Shown here: piece by piece, positions 1 to 8,905 of the stretch
Numbering within the stretch: position 1 is the stretch's first letter
Layout: every line of letters begins with the position of its first letter
Assembly: GCF_003072645.1 (NCBI RefSeq)
Contig: NZ_CP028897.1
Span: 1,873,658 to 1,937,657 of the forward strand
DNA: 64,000 nucleotides
DNA from: Dongshaea marina
GTDB lineage: Bacteria; Pseudomonadota; Gammaproteobacteria; Enterobacterales; Aeromonadaceae
Direction: 5' to 3'
Program-made: the position numbers and the translations under genes
Notes under the pieces: model-generated
The model's input: the letters and a program-made list of their open reading frames with translations, nothing else
Database searches by the model: none
What the model was told of the DNA's origin: nothing

Positions 1-348
1 GTAATATAGCTGCAGATCCTGCTTGAGATCCTCTGACCAGTTCGGGTTTTCTGGGAATCGGAAGTCCAGATCTTGGACGGTTAAAAACTGATAATTGAGC
101 CGGGCCACCGGCATCGCCTTGTATTCAAACTGATAGCCATAGGTTTTAGCGAATGCATCGAGAACTTGGCGATTAAATCCGGAGTATTTACCATTTTCTG
201 ACACTGAGTAGGGCAGGTACATTAAGCTTTCCACTCCGATGCAGTAAACCCTTTGTTTGGATGCCAGCATGGGCGAGCAGAGCATCAGGGCTGTAATGAG
301 TAAGGCCCTCAGAGGCTGAACTGAAAAAAGCTGAATATCCTTGAGCAT
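1..348 (-). CDS. solitary periplasmic solute-binding protein, 3' end beyond window
   Basis: The reverse strand is open from an ATG at 346-348 to the left edge (116 codons), so only the N-terminal part is seen. Residues about 1-30 form a signal peptide: Lys near the start, then a hydrophobic stretch ALLITALMLCSPMLAS. The mature part (QRVYCIGVESLMYLPYSV, then GKYSGFNRQVLDAFAK) has the layout of the first lobe of family-3 amino-acid/periplasmic binding proteins (PF00497-like): a beta strand, a ligand-facing loop, then the 'G.G...D...A' helix. No permease or ATPase gene is adjacent. It is one of several such orphans in this window. The specific ligand cannot be told from sequence. Confidence 0.7.
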   Translation of the reverse strand, partial: MLKDIQLFSVQPLRALLITALMLCSPMLASKQRVYCIGVESLMYLPYSVSENGKYSGFNRQVLDAFAKTYGYQFEYKAMPVARLNYQFLTVQDLDFRFPENPNWSEDLKQDLQLYY

Positions 349-667
349 ATAAAGCCCCCGGGAATACCGTCACCTCATTGTGAGTATAGCCCGGATGACT
401 CCATCGCCTGCTGAAACCAGCACATCTTGAATGCGAGTAACTGCTCAAAGGCATAATCCTATTTTGAATTGGTTCGAAACGAAAACCTGGCAAATATAAT
501 GGCTTCTAATGTCAAGACCTTAGGTAGTTGTTTAGAGGAAGTTACTGAAGAAATGTGAAAGATCTATATGGGAGGTGATGGAATCATCCTTGGATCTTGA
601 TGATCTTTCAGTAGGAGGAGAGTCAGGATTACGGCTTTAATTTTGAGTCATTAGAGGAGACATCTTC
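349..667. other. divergent intergenic region without a convincing gene
   Basis: About 320 bases separate the two outward-facing genes and must hold both promoters. It is AT-rich toward the right. An AGAGGAG ribosome site sits 8 bases before the ATG at 668. I see no RNA gene or repeat here. Confidence 0.5.
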
Positions 668-1393
668 ATGCAAAATATTGCGACATCCCTGGGGGGAGTA
701 CGTCCGTCGGTACCTGGATCAATCGCTCCATCATCTCAGGATATCTTTAAGCTGGATCCACAACTTAGCTATCTTCAGCTTGGTTCAGAGGACATTATGC
801 AATGTAAACCATATTTTATGGAGGTTTTGGCTAACTCTGAAGCGCTCAAAAGTGGGGTGACGATTGATTACAACCCTCAATCTTCAGGTTCTTATAAACC
901 GAGTACAGGTCACATTGAGATGGGGCCGATAAGTGATCCAAAGGATCCTATGCAGCTTTCTGGTCAAGTGGCAGCACTTGCACACGAGTTATCTCATGCT
1001 AAAGACGCTCATGAAGGGCGTGTTACTGCTCGTCAAATGGCTCAGTTACATAGCCCTGATCTACAAGGTGATACAAGGGCTATGTACAAGACTGAGCTGA
1101 AAGCTTGGATGGTTGAGGCTTTGCAGAGTAAGGTTTCAATGGATGCGGGGATTCAACCAACGACTCGGATGAAAGATTTAGTTAAAGATCTGTCTACTAC
1201 TGTGAATAAACGTATTGAGTTATATCGTTCACAGGCATCTCTTCCTCAAAGCTGGGGGGCTGAAAAGATATTACAAAAAACAAAATTAGAGCAGCCATTG
1301 AAGGATGCTATTGAATATGTTGAAAAGACTTCAATTTCCTCTCCAGAGGAAGCTGAGGCCGCACTCAAGGAGCTTGATAGGATTTTTGCTTGA
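668..1393 (+). CDS. putative M91/NleD-like zinc metalloprotease, effector-like
   Basis: This 241-residue protein has no signal peptide or membrane segment. It carries an HExxH zinc motif (H106-E107-L-S-H110) in the context VAALAHELSHAKDAHEG, preceded by a GHIEMG strand at 81-86. A downstream YKTELKAWMVEA has E143 as a candidate third ligand, as in gluzincins. The 'LAHEL.HA' context and order resemble peptidase family M91, which contains type III effectors such as NleD and HopH1. That is a motif-level match, not a proven homology. The first 40 residues are rich in Ser, Pro and Gly, as effector secretion signals often are. AGAGGAG precedes the start by 8 bases. The gene is visibly more AT-rich than its neighbours, which suggests transfer. 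No secretion system lies nearby. Confidence 0.6.
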   Translation: MQNIATSLGGVRPSVPGSIAPSSQDIFKLDPQLSYLQLGSEDIMQCKPYFMEVLANSEALKSGVTIDYNPQSSGSYKPSTGHIEMGPISDPKDPMQLSGQVAALAHELSHAKDAHEGRVTARQMAQLHSPDLQGDTRAMYKTELKAWMVEALQSKVSMDAGIQPTTRMKDLVKDLSTTVNKRIELYRSQASLPQSWGAEKILQKTKLEQPLKDAIEYVEKTSISSPEEAEAALKELDRIFA

Positions 1394-1406
1394 ATTTACT
1401 CGATAA

Positions 1407-1427
1407 CCCCACACCTTTGGTGTGGGG
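1407..1427. terminator. hairpin between convergent genes
   Basis: CCCCACAC and GTGTGGGG form a perfect 8-bp stem around CTTTG. It lies 14 bases after the metalloprotease stop and just past the ppsR stop on the other strand. The T tract is weak (CCTTGTT), so it may act in both directions with modest strength. Confidence 0.65.
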
Positions 1428-1440
1428 CCTTGTTACTGTA

Positions 1441-2253
1441 TTAGCTCAGGGTCCGTTTAAGTCCGGTCTGATCGATCACCTTGGCGGAGATCTCCTCGAC
1501 CGAGTGGTCGGAGGTGTTGATGTAGGGGATCGCCTCCAGGCGGAACAACTGCTCGACCCGCTCGACCTCCCTTTGGCACTGCTCCAGTGAGGCATACTGG
1601 CTGTTGGCGCGGCGCTGGCTGCGGATCTCGTGCAGTCGGCGAGGATCGATCGTCAACCCAAACAGCTTATGGCGATTCTGTTTGAGTGGATGGGTTAACT
1701 CCAGCTGATCCATATCCTGATCGATAAAGGGGTAGTTGGCGGCCCGGATCCCAAATTGCAGCGCCATGTAAAGGCTGGTCGGTGTTTTGCCACAACGGGA
1801 TACGCCAAGCAGGATGATCTGCGCTTCGTCATACTCCCTGGTTGAGATCCCATCATCGTTGTCCAGGGCATAGTTCACCGCATCGATTCGCTGATCATAG
1901 AGGCGGCGGTTATCCAGGCCATGGGTCTTATGCAGCCGGGGCTGGGCCTTGAGTCCCAGCTGCTTCTCTATGGGAGAGACAAAGTTATTCAAAAAGTCAT
2001 AGCAGGCAGCCCGGCTCTGGGTGATCTCATTGCGTACCTCGGGGCAGACAATGGTATGAAATACCAGGGTTTGCGAGTTGTCCTGCTGCTGGCTGAGGTC
2101 TATCTGCTCACGTACCTGGCGGGCACGCTCGACACTATCGACAAAAGGAATGGTGATCGACTCAAACTGGGTTGGAAACTGGCTGAGAACCGCATGGCCA
2201 AAAACTTCAGCCGTGATGGCTGTACCATCAGAGATATAGAAAACGCGATGCAC
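1441..2253 (-). CDS. ppsR: PEP synthase regulatory protein (bifunctional kinase/pyrophosphorylase)
   Basis: PSRP turns PEP synthase off by ADP-dependent phosphorylation of a threonine and back on by phosphate-dependent removal. The protein starts [13 protein letters not shown] and has the family P-loop GVSRCGKT at about 150-157 followed by PTSLY, and also the [10 protein letters not shown] signature. I choose the GTG at 2251-2253 because AAGGAG lies 7 bases upstream, giving 270 residues, close to E. coli YdiA/PpsR (277). A longer reading is possible but has no ribosome site. It is divergent from ppsA, its target, a common arrangement in gammaproteobacteria, with 182 bases between them for both promoters. 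Confidence 0.95.
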   Translation of the reverse strand: MHRVFYISDGTAITAEVFGHAVLSQFPTQFESITIPFVDSVERARQVREQIDLSQQQDNSQTLVFHTIVCPEVRNEITQSRAACYDFLNNFVSPIEKQLGLKAQPRLHKTHGLDNRRLYDQRIDAVNYALDNDDGISTREYDEAQIILLGVSRCGKTPTSLYMALQFGIRAANYPFIDQDMDQLELTHPLKQNRHKLFGLTIDPRRLHEIRSQRRANSQYASLEQCQREVERVEQLFRLEAIPYINTSDHSVEEISAKVIDQTGLKRTLS

Positions 2254-2435
2254 GAAAAAACTCCTTGTTAGTCCAATATCCCCCATTTGGGTAATTTACC
2301 CCCGGGGAGGATTAGGGCATTGTATGAGGCACAGGATGAAGGCTGAATGCCGGCTCTTACCTTAACCAAAGCCGTAGCCTGCAGCAATCCAATATTCAAT
2401 AAAGCTGCAGGGCGCACCAACAGGGAGAACAGAAG

Positions 2436-4799
2436 GTGGAACAATATATCGCATGGTACAACGAGTTGGGAATGCAGGATATCGATCGTGTTGGAGGCAA
2501 GAATGCATCTTTGGGTGAGATGATCTGCAATCTGAGCCGGGCGGGCGTCATGGTTCCAAATGGCTTTGCAACTACCGCCAGTGCTTATCATGATTTTCTT
2601 GAGTGCAGTGGATTGGGAACACAGATCGAGGCTGAGCTCAGTACCCTGGACACCTCCGATGTAATAGCTTTAGCCCGTTGTGGTGAGAAGATCCGCAGCT
2701 GGGTTCTTGAGACTCCCTTTCCTGCCGAGCTGGATCAGGCTATTCGCCGTGCTTACGCGCAACTTACAGATAGCCATGCGGATCGCTCCTTTGCGGTACG
2801 CTCCTCGGCAACCGCAGAAGATCTCCCCGATGCCTCCTTCGCCGGCCAGCAGGAAACCTTTCTCAATGTGCGGGGGGTGGATGCGGTCCTCACCGCCATC
2901 AAGCATGTTTACGCCTCTTTGTATAATGATCGCGCCATCTCTTATCGGGTACACCAGGGATTTGAGCATCAGGCGGTTGCCATCTCTGCCGGAGTGCAGC
3001 AGATGGTCCGCTCCGATCTGGCGGCATCCGGGGTGATGTTTACCCTGGATACCGAGTCTGGCTTTGAGGATGTGGTCTTCATCACCTCCTCCTATGGCCT
3101 GGGCGAGATGGTGGTGCAGGGGGCTGTCAACCCGGATGAGTTCTATGTCCATAAGCCAACACTCAAGGCAGGCCATCAGGCTCTGGTGCGTAAAAAGCGC
3201 GGCTCCAAGGCACTGAAGATGGTGTACTCCCAGAGTGAAACCCATGGCGAGCAGGTGACCACCGAATATACAGATGTGGCAGATCAGCAGCGCTTCTCCC
3301 TGAGCCAGAAGGAGGTGCTTGAGCTTGGGCGGATTGCCATGACCATAGAGCAGCATTATGGTCGCCCCATGGATATCGAGTGGGCTAAAGATGGTTTGGA
3401 TGGTCAGCTGTATATCGTCCAGGCTCGCCCGGAAACCGTCTGCAGTCAGCATGATTCACACCTGATTGAGCGTTATGCCCTGGAAGGCGAGCGACTGGTT
3501 CTCACTCAGGGACGTTCCATTGGTCACAAGGTGGGCCAGGGGCAGGTCCGAGTCATCGATAGTGTCGATAAGATGAGTGAGCTGCAGCCCGGAGAGGTGC
3601 TGGTTACCGACATGACGGATCCCGACTGGGAGCCGGTGATGAAGATTGCCAGCGCGATTGTCACCAACCGTGGCGGGCGTACCTGTCATGCGGCGATTAT
3701 CGCAAGGGAGCTTGGGATCCCGGCTGTGGTTGGCTGCAATGATGCAACCCGAAGCCTTGATAATGGGACAGAGGTCACCGTCTCCTGCGCCGAGGGGGAT
3801 ACAGGCTTTGTCTACCAGGGGTTACTGGAGGTGGAGATCTCCTCTCAGGAGATCTCTGATATGCCGCGTCTGCCCCTCAAGGTGATGATGAACGTGGGCA
3901 ATCCGGACCGGGCCTTTGACTTTGCTCGTCTTCCCCACGCCGGAGTGGGTCTGGCGCGCCTTGAATTTATCATCAACCGGATGATCGGTATTCACCCCAA
4001 GGCACTGCTGAACTTTGACCAGCAGCCTCAGGAGCTCAGAGAGCAGATTGAACCACGGATCGCAGGTTACGAGTCTCCCGTTGACTTTTATGTCGATAAG
4101 CTGACCGAGGGAGTGGCTACCCTGGCGGCAGCCTTCTGGCCGGAGCGGGTGATTGTCCGGATGTCCGATTTTAAATCCAACGAGTACGCCAACCTCATCG
4201 GGGGCAGCGAGTATGAGCCCCATGAAGAGAACCCCATGCTTGGATTCCGGGGGGCGGCGCGCTATATCTCTGATGATTTTCGTGACTGCTTTGCCCTGGA
4301 GTGTCAGGCAATTAAGCGGGTGCGTGAACAGATGGGGTTGACCAACGTTGAAGTGATGATCCCCTTTGTACGAACCGTTTCTGAGGCCCGCTCCGTCAGT
4401 GAGTTGCTGGTGGCTAATGGTCTCAAGCGCGGAGAGCGGGGGCTCAAGGTAATTATGATGTGTGAACTTCCATCAAATGCTCTGTTGGCCGATCAGTTCC
4501 TGCAGTACTTTGATGGCTTCTCTATTGGCTCCAACGATATGACCCAGCTCGCCCTGGGGTTGGATCGGGATTCGGGCCTGGTGGCGGAGATCTTTGATGA
4601 GCGTAACGATGCGGTGAAAGCGCTGCTGGCGATGGCCATTGATGCCGCTAAAAGAGCCGGTAAATATGTCGGGATCTGTGGCCAGGGGCCGTCAGATCAC
4701 CCGGATTTTGCAGCCTGGTTACTGGAGCAGGGGATCAGCAGTATCTCTTTGAACCCGGATACTGTGGTGGATACCTGGTTGCACCTGGCTAAGCAGTAA
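2436..4799 (+). CDS. ppsA: phosphoenolpyruvate synthase
   Basis: The enzyme makes phosphoenolpyruvate, AMP and phosphate from pyruvate and ATP for gluconeogenesis. The 787-residue protein has the expected order: an N-terminal ATP-binding domain ([10 protein letters not shown] near the start, [20 protein letters not shown]), a swivelling domain with the phospho-carrier histidine H418 in [14 protein letters not shown], and a C-terminal PEP/pyruvate barrel with the catalytic Cys about 748 in ICGQGPSD. The length matches E. coli PpsA (792). Translation starts at GTG 2436, with GGGAG 8 bases upstream. A rho-independent terminator follows directly. Activity should be set by the divergently encoded PpsR. 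Confidence 0.97.
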   Translation: MEQYIAWYNELGMQDIDRVGGKNASLGEMICNLSRAGVMVPNGFATTASAYHDFLECSGLGTQIEAELSTLDTSDVIALARCGEKIRSWVLETPFPAELDQAIRRAYAQLTDSHADRSFAVRSSATAEDLPDASFAGQQETFLNVRGVDAVLTAIKHVYASLYNDRAISYRVHQGFEHQAVAISAGVQQMVRSDLAASGVMFTLDTESGFEDVVFITSSYGLGEMVVQGAVNPDEFYVHKPTLKAGHQALVRKKRGSKALKMVYSQSETHGEQVTTEYTDVADQQRFSLSQKEVLELGRIAMTIEQHYGRPMDIEWAKDGLDGQLYIVQARPETVCSQHDSHLIERYALEGERLVLTQGRSIGHKVGQGQVRVIDSVDKMSELQPGEVLVTDMTDPDWEPVMKIASAIVTNRGGRTCHAAIIARELGIPAVVGCNDATRSLDNGTEVTVSCAEGDTGFVYQGLLEVEISSQEISDMPRLPLKVMMNVGNPDRAFDFARLPHAGVGLARLEFIINRMIGIHPKALLNFDQQPQELREQIEPRIAGYESPVDFYVDKLTEGVATLAAAFWPERVIVRMSDFKSNEYANLIGGSEYEPHEENPMLGFRGAARYISDDFRDCFALECQAIKRVREQMGLTNVEVMIPFVRTVSEARSVSELLVANGLKRGERGLKVIMMCELPSNALLADQFLQYFDGFSIGSNDMTQLALGLDRDSGLVAEIFDERNDAVKALLAMAIDAAKRAGKYVGICGQGPSDHPDFAAWLLEQGISSISLNPDTVVDTWLHLAKQ

Positions 4800-4813
4800 A
4801 AACCATTTCTATC

Positions 4814-4846
4814 AAAAGACAGAGGAGTAAATCCTCTGTCTTTTTT
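4814..4846 (+). terminator. rho-independent terminator of ppsA
   Basis: AAAAGACAGAGGA pairs with TCCTCTGTCTTTT around a GTAAA loop and runs into a six-T tract, 14 bases after the ppsA stop. Confidence 0.92.
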
Positions 4847-4996
4847 CTATTTTTCCCCCTGAGTCTCCTGCTCACCCCTGATTTTTCCATCGGCCGATTC
4901 GCCTGCCTGTGAAAATATTGATGTTTATTCAACCTGCGGGCTTAAAGTAATAAATCCTTCTGTAATTTAAAGCTATTTTCATTAAATATCCTGTTT

Positions 4997-5012
4997 TGTG
5001 ATCTTGCTCACG
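4997..5012 (+). promoter_or_regulatory. candidate CRP site
   Basis: TGTGATCTTGCTCACG matches the CRP palindrome TGTGA-N6-TCACA at nine of ten half-site bases. It lies 66 bases before the start of the small membrane protein gene at 5078, a distance suited to activation. Only motif matching supports it. Confidence 0.6.
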
Positions 5013-5077
5013 GACAGCTTTGTTATTAGTCAAAGATGCGGTAGGATCAATTTTTTAACCTTTGGAGGGAGGGACTT

Positions 5078-5221
5078 ATGGACAAGGAACGATCTTCTTT
5101 TTGGGAGTGGCTGCGTTTTTCAGGGAGTGTTTTTGCCATCGTAGCCTTGGGGGTCATTCTTCAGCTGATGGTTCAGGGCAAGATCAATGCACCCAATCTG
5201 GTGCATTGGTTGCTGCAATAG
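5078..5221 (+). CDS. 47-residue single-pass membrane protein
   Basis: ATG 5078 is preceded by GGAGGGAGGG, a strong ribosome site, and opens a 47-residue frame ending TAG at 5221. It begins with a charged stretch (MDKERSSFWEWLRF). One hydrophobic span follows (GSVFAIVALGVILQLMV, about residues 16-32). A short tail QGKINAPNLVHWLLQ ends it. The layout is that of a small bitopic inner-membrane protein. I do not recognise the family. A near-perfect CRP site lies upstream, so expression may respond to carbon state. It sits alone between ppsA and a convergent binding-protein gene. The good ribosome site and promoter-like upstream region argue that it is real. Confidence 0.7.
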   Translation: MDKERSSFWEWLRFSGSVFAIVALGVILQLMVQGKINAPNLVHWLLQ

Positions 5222-5272
5222 CTGTTTTCACTCTGACCGTTTCAGAATCTCACCGGTGAGGTTAATGGCGGT

Positions 5273-6037
5273 TTAATTGCAGCTGGCCAGAGATGGTGGT
5301 GCTGCCTGATAGCTTTGATAGATCTCGGCAACCCTTCCGGATGTTGCCATCTGTTTGATCACTGTATTGAGCTTTTCATACTGTTTGGCGTGGGCTGAAA
5401 GGCGCGACATCCCGTAATAGTTACCAATCACCTGGCGGTAACGATAGTTTGCATAGCTATAGTCATTGAACTCATGGGCGCTGAGGGCCGACTCGATCGC
5501 GGTCTTATCCAGGACCGCCATGGTCTTAAAACGCCCGCGCATAAACATCCCCGCCATATTGGCATCGTCTTTTTGCTGATCTTTATCGATCTTGCTGTCG
5601 CTATCAAAAGGTTGGAAATAAGCTGTAGCGCGTTTGACGCCTACTTTTATCAAGTACAGATCCTCATAGCGATTAATGAGAGATTCCTGACCCTTTTTGA
5701 CCAGAAACAGAATATCCTTGGTTTGACAGCCGATGGGTCCCAGGTAGAGGACGAACTCTTCACGCTCCCTGGTACGGATCAAGCGTGGCACTATATCTAC
5801 ACTGCCATACTTAAGGCCATGTAAGCTTCTGGGGAAGGGCGCTGCCCGCCATTTAATCTTAAAGCCTATGGCAGATACCGCTTCCTCGATAATCGTTTTG
5901 AGCGGGCCGCTGCTCTTACTCTTGGATTCGAGGATCATCTCAGGGGGACGATGACGGATATCCGCATTCAGTGAGTCTGCTGCCGGGGCTGGGGTGGTAG
6001 CGGTTAACAGAGCGATGAATATCCAGTATTCCTTCAT
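5273..6037 (-). CDS. solitary periplasmic solute-binding protein
   Basis: A 254-residue protein with a signal peptide (MKEYWIFIALLTATTPAPAA, cleaved about residue 20). It has the family-3 binding-protein layout: PPEMIL, an IIEEAVSAIGFKIKWRAAPFPRSL first-lobe helix and strand, GSVDIVPRLIRTREREEFV, and a C-terminal EKLNTVIKQMATSGRVAEIYQSY helix. The motif 'G..D......R...R......' is typical of these proteins. Length fits the family (about 250). No transporter subunits are near it, so it may deliver to a remote permease or serve as a sensor. It converges with the small membrane gene at 5078. The ligand is unknown. Confidence 0.75.
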   Translation of the reverse strand: MKEYWIFIALLTATTPAPAADSLNADIRHRPPEMILESKSKSSGPLKTIIEEAVSAIGFKIKWRAAPFPRSLHGLKYGSVDIVPRLIRTREREEFVLYLGPIGCQTKDILFLVKKGQESLINRYEDLYLIKVGVKRATAYFQPFDSDSKIDKDQQKDDANMAGMFMRGRFKTMAVLDKTAIESALSAHEFNDYSYANYRYRQVIGNYYGMSRLSAHAKQYEKLNTVIKQMATSGRVAEIYQSYQAAPPSLASCN

Positions 6038-6102
6038 CGGTCAGCACATGGGTTGATGGTTAGTATCTTAAGTGTAGAGGTTGGCGGGGTAGAAGGTGAG
6101 AA

Positions 6103-6117
6103 GGGGCCCAAGGCCCC
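6103..6117 (-). terminator. GC hairpin after rdgC
   Basis: GGGGCC and GGCCCC pair around CAA, 13 bases past the rdgC stop. On the reverse strand it is followed by TTCTCACC, a poor T tract, so termination is uncertain. Confidence 0.35.
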
Positions 6118-6129
6118 GTCCGGATTGGG

Positions 6130-7089
6130 TTACCAGGGAAGATCTTCGGCTGGCTCCCGGGAGTCCTGGGAACTTTCTTCTGCCGAGGGCTCCGTTTGCT
6201 CCGCGGCAAACAGGGTGAAGAGCTCACTAAAAAATGAGCTGAGCTCACCGGTCATCAGTGCAAAGTCACTGTCAAAGCGTGCGGCCGGATCTTCATGCTC
6301 CTCGAGCTGCTCTTTAAATTCATCGCTGAATTTCAGTCGACGCAGGCTGAGATCATCCCCTAACACAAAGCTCAGGGTCTCCCGCCAGTTCAGGGCGAGC
6401 TTGGTCACCCATTTACCAGCCTCAAGGTGCGAGAGGATCTCATCACTGCTCAGATCCTGGTGGCGGCAGCGGATGATCGCTCCCTCGTCGGTTGCGGCTC
6501 TGAGCTCAGCCTCGTTTTCAACTTCAAAACCTGCCGGAAGCTGGCCATTCTTGATCCAGTCGGTCATGGTGACTTCGGCTGGCTTTTGTGGGGCAAAGGG
6601 GATGACAGGAACGCTGCCGATGCTCTTGCGCAGCAGTGAGAGTAGCTCTTCGGCTTTCTTGATTGAGGCACAATCCACGGCGATGAGATCCTGCTCCGGG
6701 TTGATCCAGGCAAAGACTCGCTCACTGCGGCTAAAGGCACGAGGCAGCAGGGTCTGGGTGACCTCCTCCTTGATCGCTTCCTTCTCTTTTTTCTTGAGGG
6801 GGCGATTGTGCTCGATCTCCAGGTGTTCAATCTTCTCCTGCATCTCTTCGCGGATCACCGAGGCGGGAAGGATCTTACTCTCTTTTTTGGCACAGATCAG
6901 TATGTTGTTGCCACATACATGGGTGAAAAGCTGACCCTCTTTACCCATGGGGTAGCTCCAGCCAAAGCGGCTAAGGTCCTGACTGCCACAGGGAGTAAAC
7001 TGGTCCTGGGCTAACTGTTTTTCCAACTCTTCAGCGCTGAGGGAAAAAGGCTTGGAGAAGCGGTAAAGCTGAATGTTTTTAAACCACAT
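6130..7089 (-). CDS. rdgC: recombination-associated protein RdgC
   Basis: RdgC is a ring-shaped, non-specific double-strand DNA-binding protein on the nucleoid. In E. coli it restrains RecA, and in Neisseria it supports pilin variation. The N-terminus MWFKNIQLYRF, the 'FTPCGSQDLSRFGWSYPMG' block (about 31-49) and the C-terminal FALMTGELSSFFSELF are family hallmarks. The length of 319 is close to E. coli (303). The acidic C-terminal tail (EQTEPSAEESSQDSREPAEDLPW) is somewhat long. The gene stands alone, facing away from the GNAT gene at 7267. Confidence 0.96.
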   Translation of the reverse strand: MWFKNIQLYRFSKPFSLSAEELEKQLAQDQFTPCGSQDLSRFGWSYPMGKEGQLFTHVCGNNILICAKKESKILPASVIREEMQEKIEHLEIEHNRPLKKKEKEAIKEEVTQTLLPRAFSRSERVFAWINPEQDLIAVDCASIKKAEELLSLLRKSIGSVPVIPFAPQKPAEVTMTDWIKNGQLPAGFEVENEAELRAATDEGAIIRCRHQDLSSDEILSHLEAGKWVTKLALNWRETLSFVLGDDLSLRRLKFSDEFKEQLEEHEDPAARFDSDFALMTGELSSFFSELFTLFAAEQTEPSAEESSQDSREPAEDLPW

Positions 7090-7266
7090 AGGGGGATCTC
7101 ATGAATGATTGACCCTGCAATTCTACTGTAATTTTTGCGTGTGACCAGTTCGACATTCTCAAATAAAAAAGTGGAGCTGACTCACAGCCTGCCAGATTGG
7201 CGATGGAATAATCAGTTGTCATCTTCTTAAAATCATTGATACGTACCAAGGATGGAAACGGAATTT

Positions 7267-7722
7267 ATGATCAGGCCATTTCGACAACAGGATATGGATG
7301 CTCTGCTGGAGGTATGGTTGCTCTCTTCACTTCAGGCGTGTGATTTCATCTCGGCTTCCTTTTGGTGGCTGCATCAGGAGGAGGCTCAAAAGCGTTATCT
7401 GCATTGTGCCGAGATCTGGGTTGCTGAGGAGCAGCAGGAAGTGGTTGGCTTCATGGCCCTGGTAGGGGACTACCTGGTAGCCCTGTTTGTTCGCCCCAAT
7501 GAACAGGGGCGAGGGGTGGGTAAACAGATGCTGGAAAAAGCCAAGGGGCTGCGCTCACGACTGGTGCTGCGTATCTTTGCCGACAATGATGTGGCCGTGC
7601 GTTTTTGTCAGCATCAGGGCTTTATGATCAGTCGTGAACTCATCGATGAAACGACTCAGCGATCCGAGCTTCTGATGGAGTATTCACCCCGCTCCCCCGA
7701 TTATCAGCAGGCTATGTGTTGA
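7267..7722 (+). CDS. GNAT-family N-acetyltransferase (YjaB/YiaC-like)
   Basis: A 151-residue GCN5-type acetyltransferase. The first strand and helix are MIRPFRQQDMDALLEVWL. The acetyl-CoA loop is RPNEQGRGVGKQMLEKA (the Q/RxxGxG/A signature), and the end has VRFCQHQGFM. It most resembles the small E. coli acetyltransferases YjaB and YiaC in length and in the 'EVWL...FI' opening. The acceptor substrate is not known. I start at ATG 7267 because the family begins MIR. An in-frame ATG 15 bases upstream sits directly on the AAGG ribosome site and is less likely. Confidence 0.85.
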   Translation: MIRPFRQQDMDALLEVWLLSSLQACDFISASFWWLHQEEAQKRYLHCAEIWVAEEQQEVVGFMALVGDYLVALFVRPNEQGRGVGKQMLEKAKGLRSRLVLRIFADNDVAVRFCQHQGFMISRELIDETTQRSELLMEYSPRSPDYQQAMC

Positions 7723-7740
7723 GCTCAGCTGCAATCTTCT

Positions 7741-8814
7741 TTATTCGTCTGTGTCTGTGACCGGTGAGTCTGATTGAGAGGTACCTGTCTTAGTCAGAAA
7801 CTGTCGGTCATAGGCGGTGCGATAGCTGGGTATAAAATCCGGAGTGAGCCAGCGTTCGATGATCTGGCGATAGTCTTGTTGCGGTCGCAATTTGAGAAGG
7901 GCCTGGTTGACCGAGTGAATGATTTTCTTTCCCTCGGGGGTCTTTGAGCAAACGATGTGTGAATAGGTATAGCCCGAGGCCTCGCAGATAGGAAGAAACT
8001 TAATCTTAGACTGGCTCTCAAGCTGCAGGGTGAAAAAACCAAACTCAACGGCGTAACCCAGGGCATAGTCGATGCGTTCACGCAGGATCATCTCGAGCAG
8101 GCGATCCGTTGAACCTCCCATTGAAACCCGCACCATATTGAGCTGGCCGCTGTTCGCCTTCAGCAGGTTGTCGATGGCTTTGCCATAGGCCCTCTCTCTG
8201 GAGATACCGATTTTGAGATGGGGATCCCTTAACAGAGATTGAAGCGAAGCGCACTTCTTGCCAAAGTGTGAGGTGTTCTTGCTGAGAAATGCGATGCCAT
8301 TGGCGGGGATAAAAACGCTGGGGATTGAGTAGTAGAGAAAGGATTCGCGTTCTTTGGTTTTTTTAAAGGCGGGATTACATACATTGGGGCGTTTCTTGAA
8401 CCAGTTAAACAGGGCCTCTCCCGACATTATTTTTCTCTCATGCTCAAAGCCTGGCATCTGTTGCATCAGCATTGCGCTGATCCCATCGGTGATCCCCAGG
8501 TTTTTCCATGGGCCATCAGGTATATGGTGATAGGGGGGCAGGACTACATCGGCCCACACTACCCGTGGTTTGGGTTCCGAAGCATTAGCCTGACCGCTGA
8601 TAAGGAGCAGCAGTAGCCACAAAAAGGCAGTTATGCTCGCTCTTTGGCAAGGGGAGCTGGTTTGCCGGGAGCGGCGAGTCGTTTTAACCTCAATTGCATT
8701 CCCATTGCATGCATTCATTGCAGATCCAACCGAATGATCCCTCTTCTGATCTATAAGAATAGATGCAAGTTGCCTCCTGTTAAATGTCTGGATAGGCCGG
8801 TTGCCATAGGGCAT
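7741..8814 (-). CDS. solitary periplasmic solute-binding protein (TIGR02285-like)
   Basis: From the ATG at 8814 the protein has 357 residues. The secretion signal is internal: a basic stretch, then ITAFLWLLLLLISGQANA, cleaved before SEPKPRVVW. The mature part follows the binding-protein plan (VLPPYHHIPDGPWKNLGITD; RPNVCNPAFKKTKERESFLYYS; LKIGISRERAYG; C-terminal QALLKLRPQQDYRQIIERW). The 'P.VC.....K..ER......S.P' block is characteristic of a proteobacterial subfamily I know as TIGR02285. GAGG lies 9 bases before ATG 8814; an alternative start is ATG 8718, giving a shorter leader. It is divergent from the dehydrogenase gene at 8906 and has no transporter partners. Confidence 0.7.
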   Translation of the reverse strand: MPYGNRPIQTFNRRQLASILIDQKRDHSVGSAMNACNGNAIEVKTTRRSRQTSSPCQRASITAFLWLLLLLISGQANASEPKPRVVWADVVLPPYHHIPDGPWKNLGITDGISAMLMQQMPGFEHERKIMSGEALFNWFKKRPNVCNPAFKKTKERESFLYYSIPSVFIPANGIAFLSKNTSHFGKKCASLQSLLRDPHLKIGISRERAYGKAIDNLLKANSGQLNMVRVSMGGSTDRLLEMILRERIDYALGYAVEFGFFTLQLESQSKIKFLPICEASGYTYSHIVCSKTPEGKKIIHSVNQALLKLRPQQDYRQIIERWLTPDFIPSYRTAYDRQFLTKTGTSQSDSPVTDTDE

Positions 8815-8905
8815 TGGCTAGATCCTCGCCGATATGCGTGCCAAACTCATTAACGTACTGAAGATGAAAACTCTGGTGCGGGTGATCGCCAGGCTGGGAG
8901 GCTCG

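Noticed and set aside
578-640. 20-residue frame (MESSLDLDDLSVGGESGLRL) before the metalloprotease gene
   Set aside because: GGAGG is only 2 bases from its ATG, too close, and nothing else supports it.
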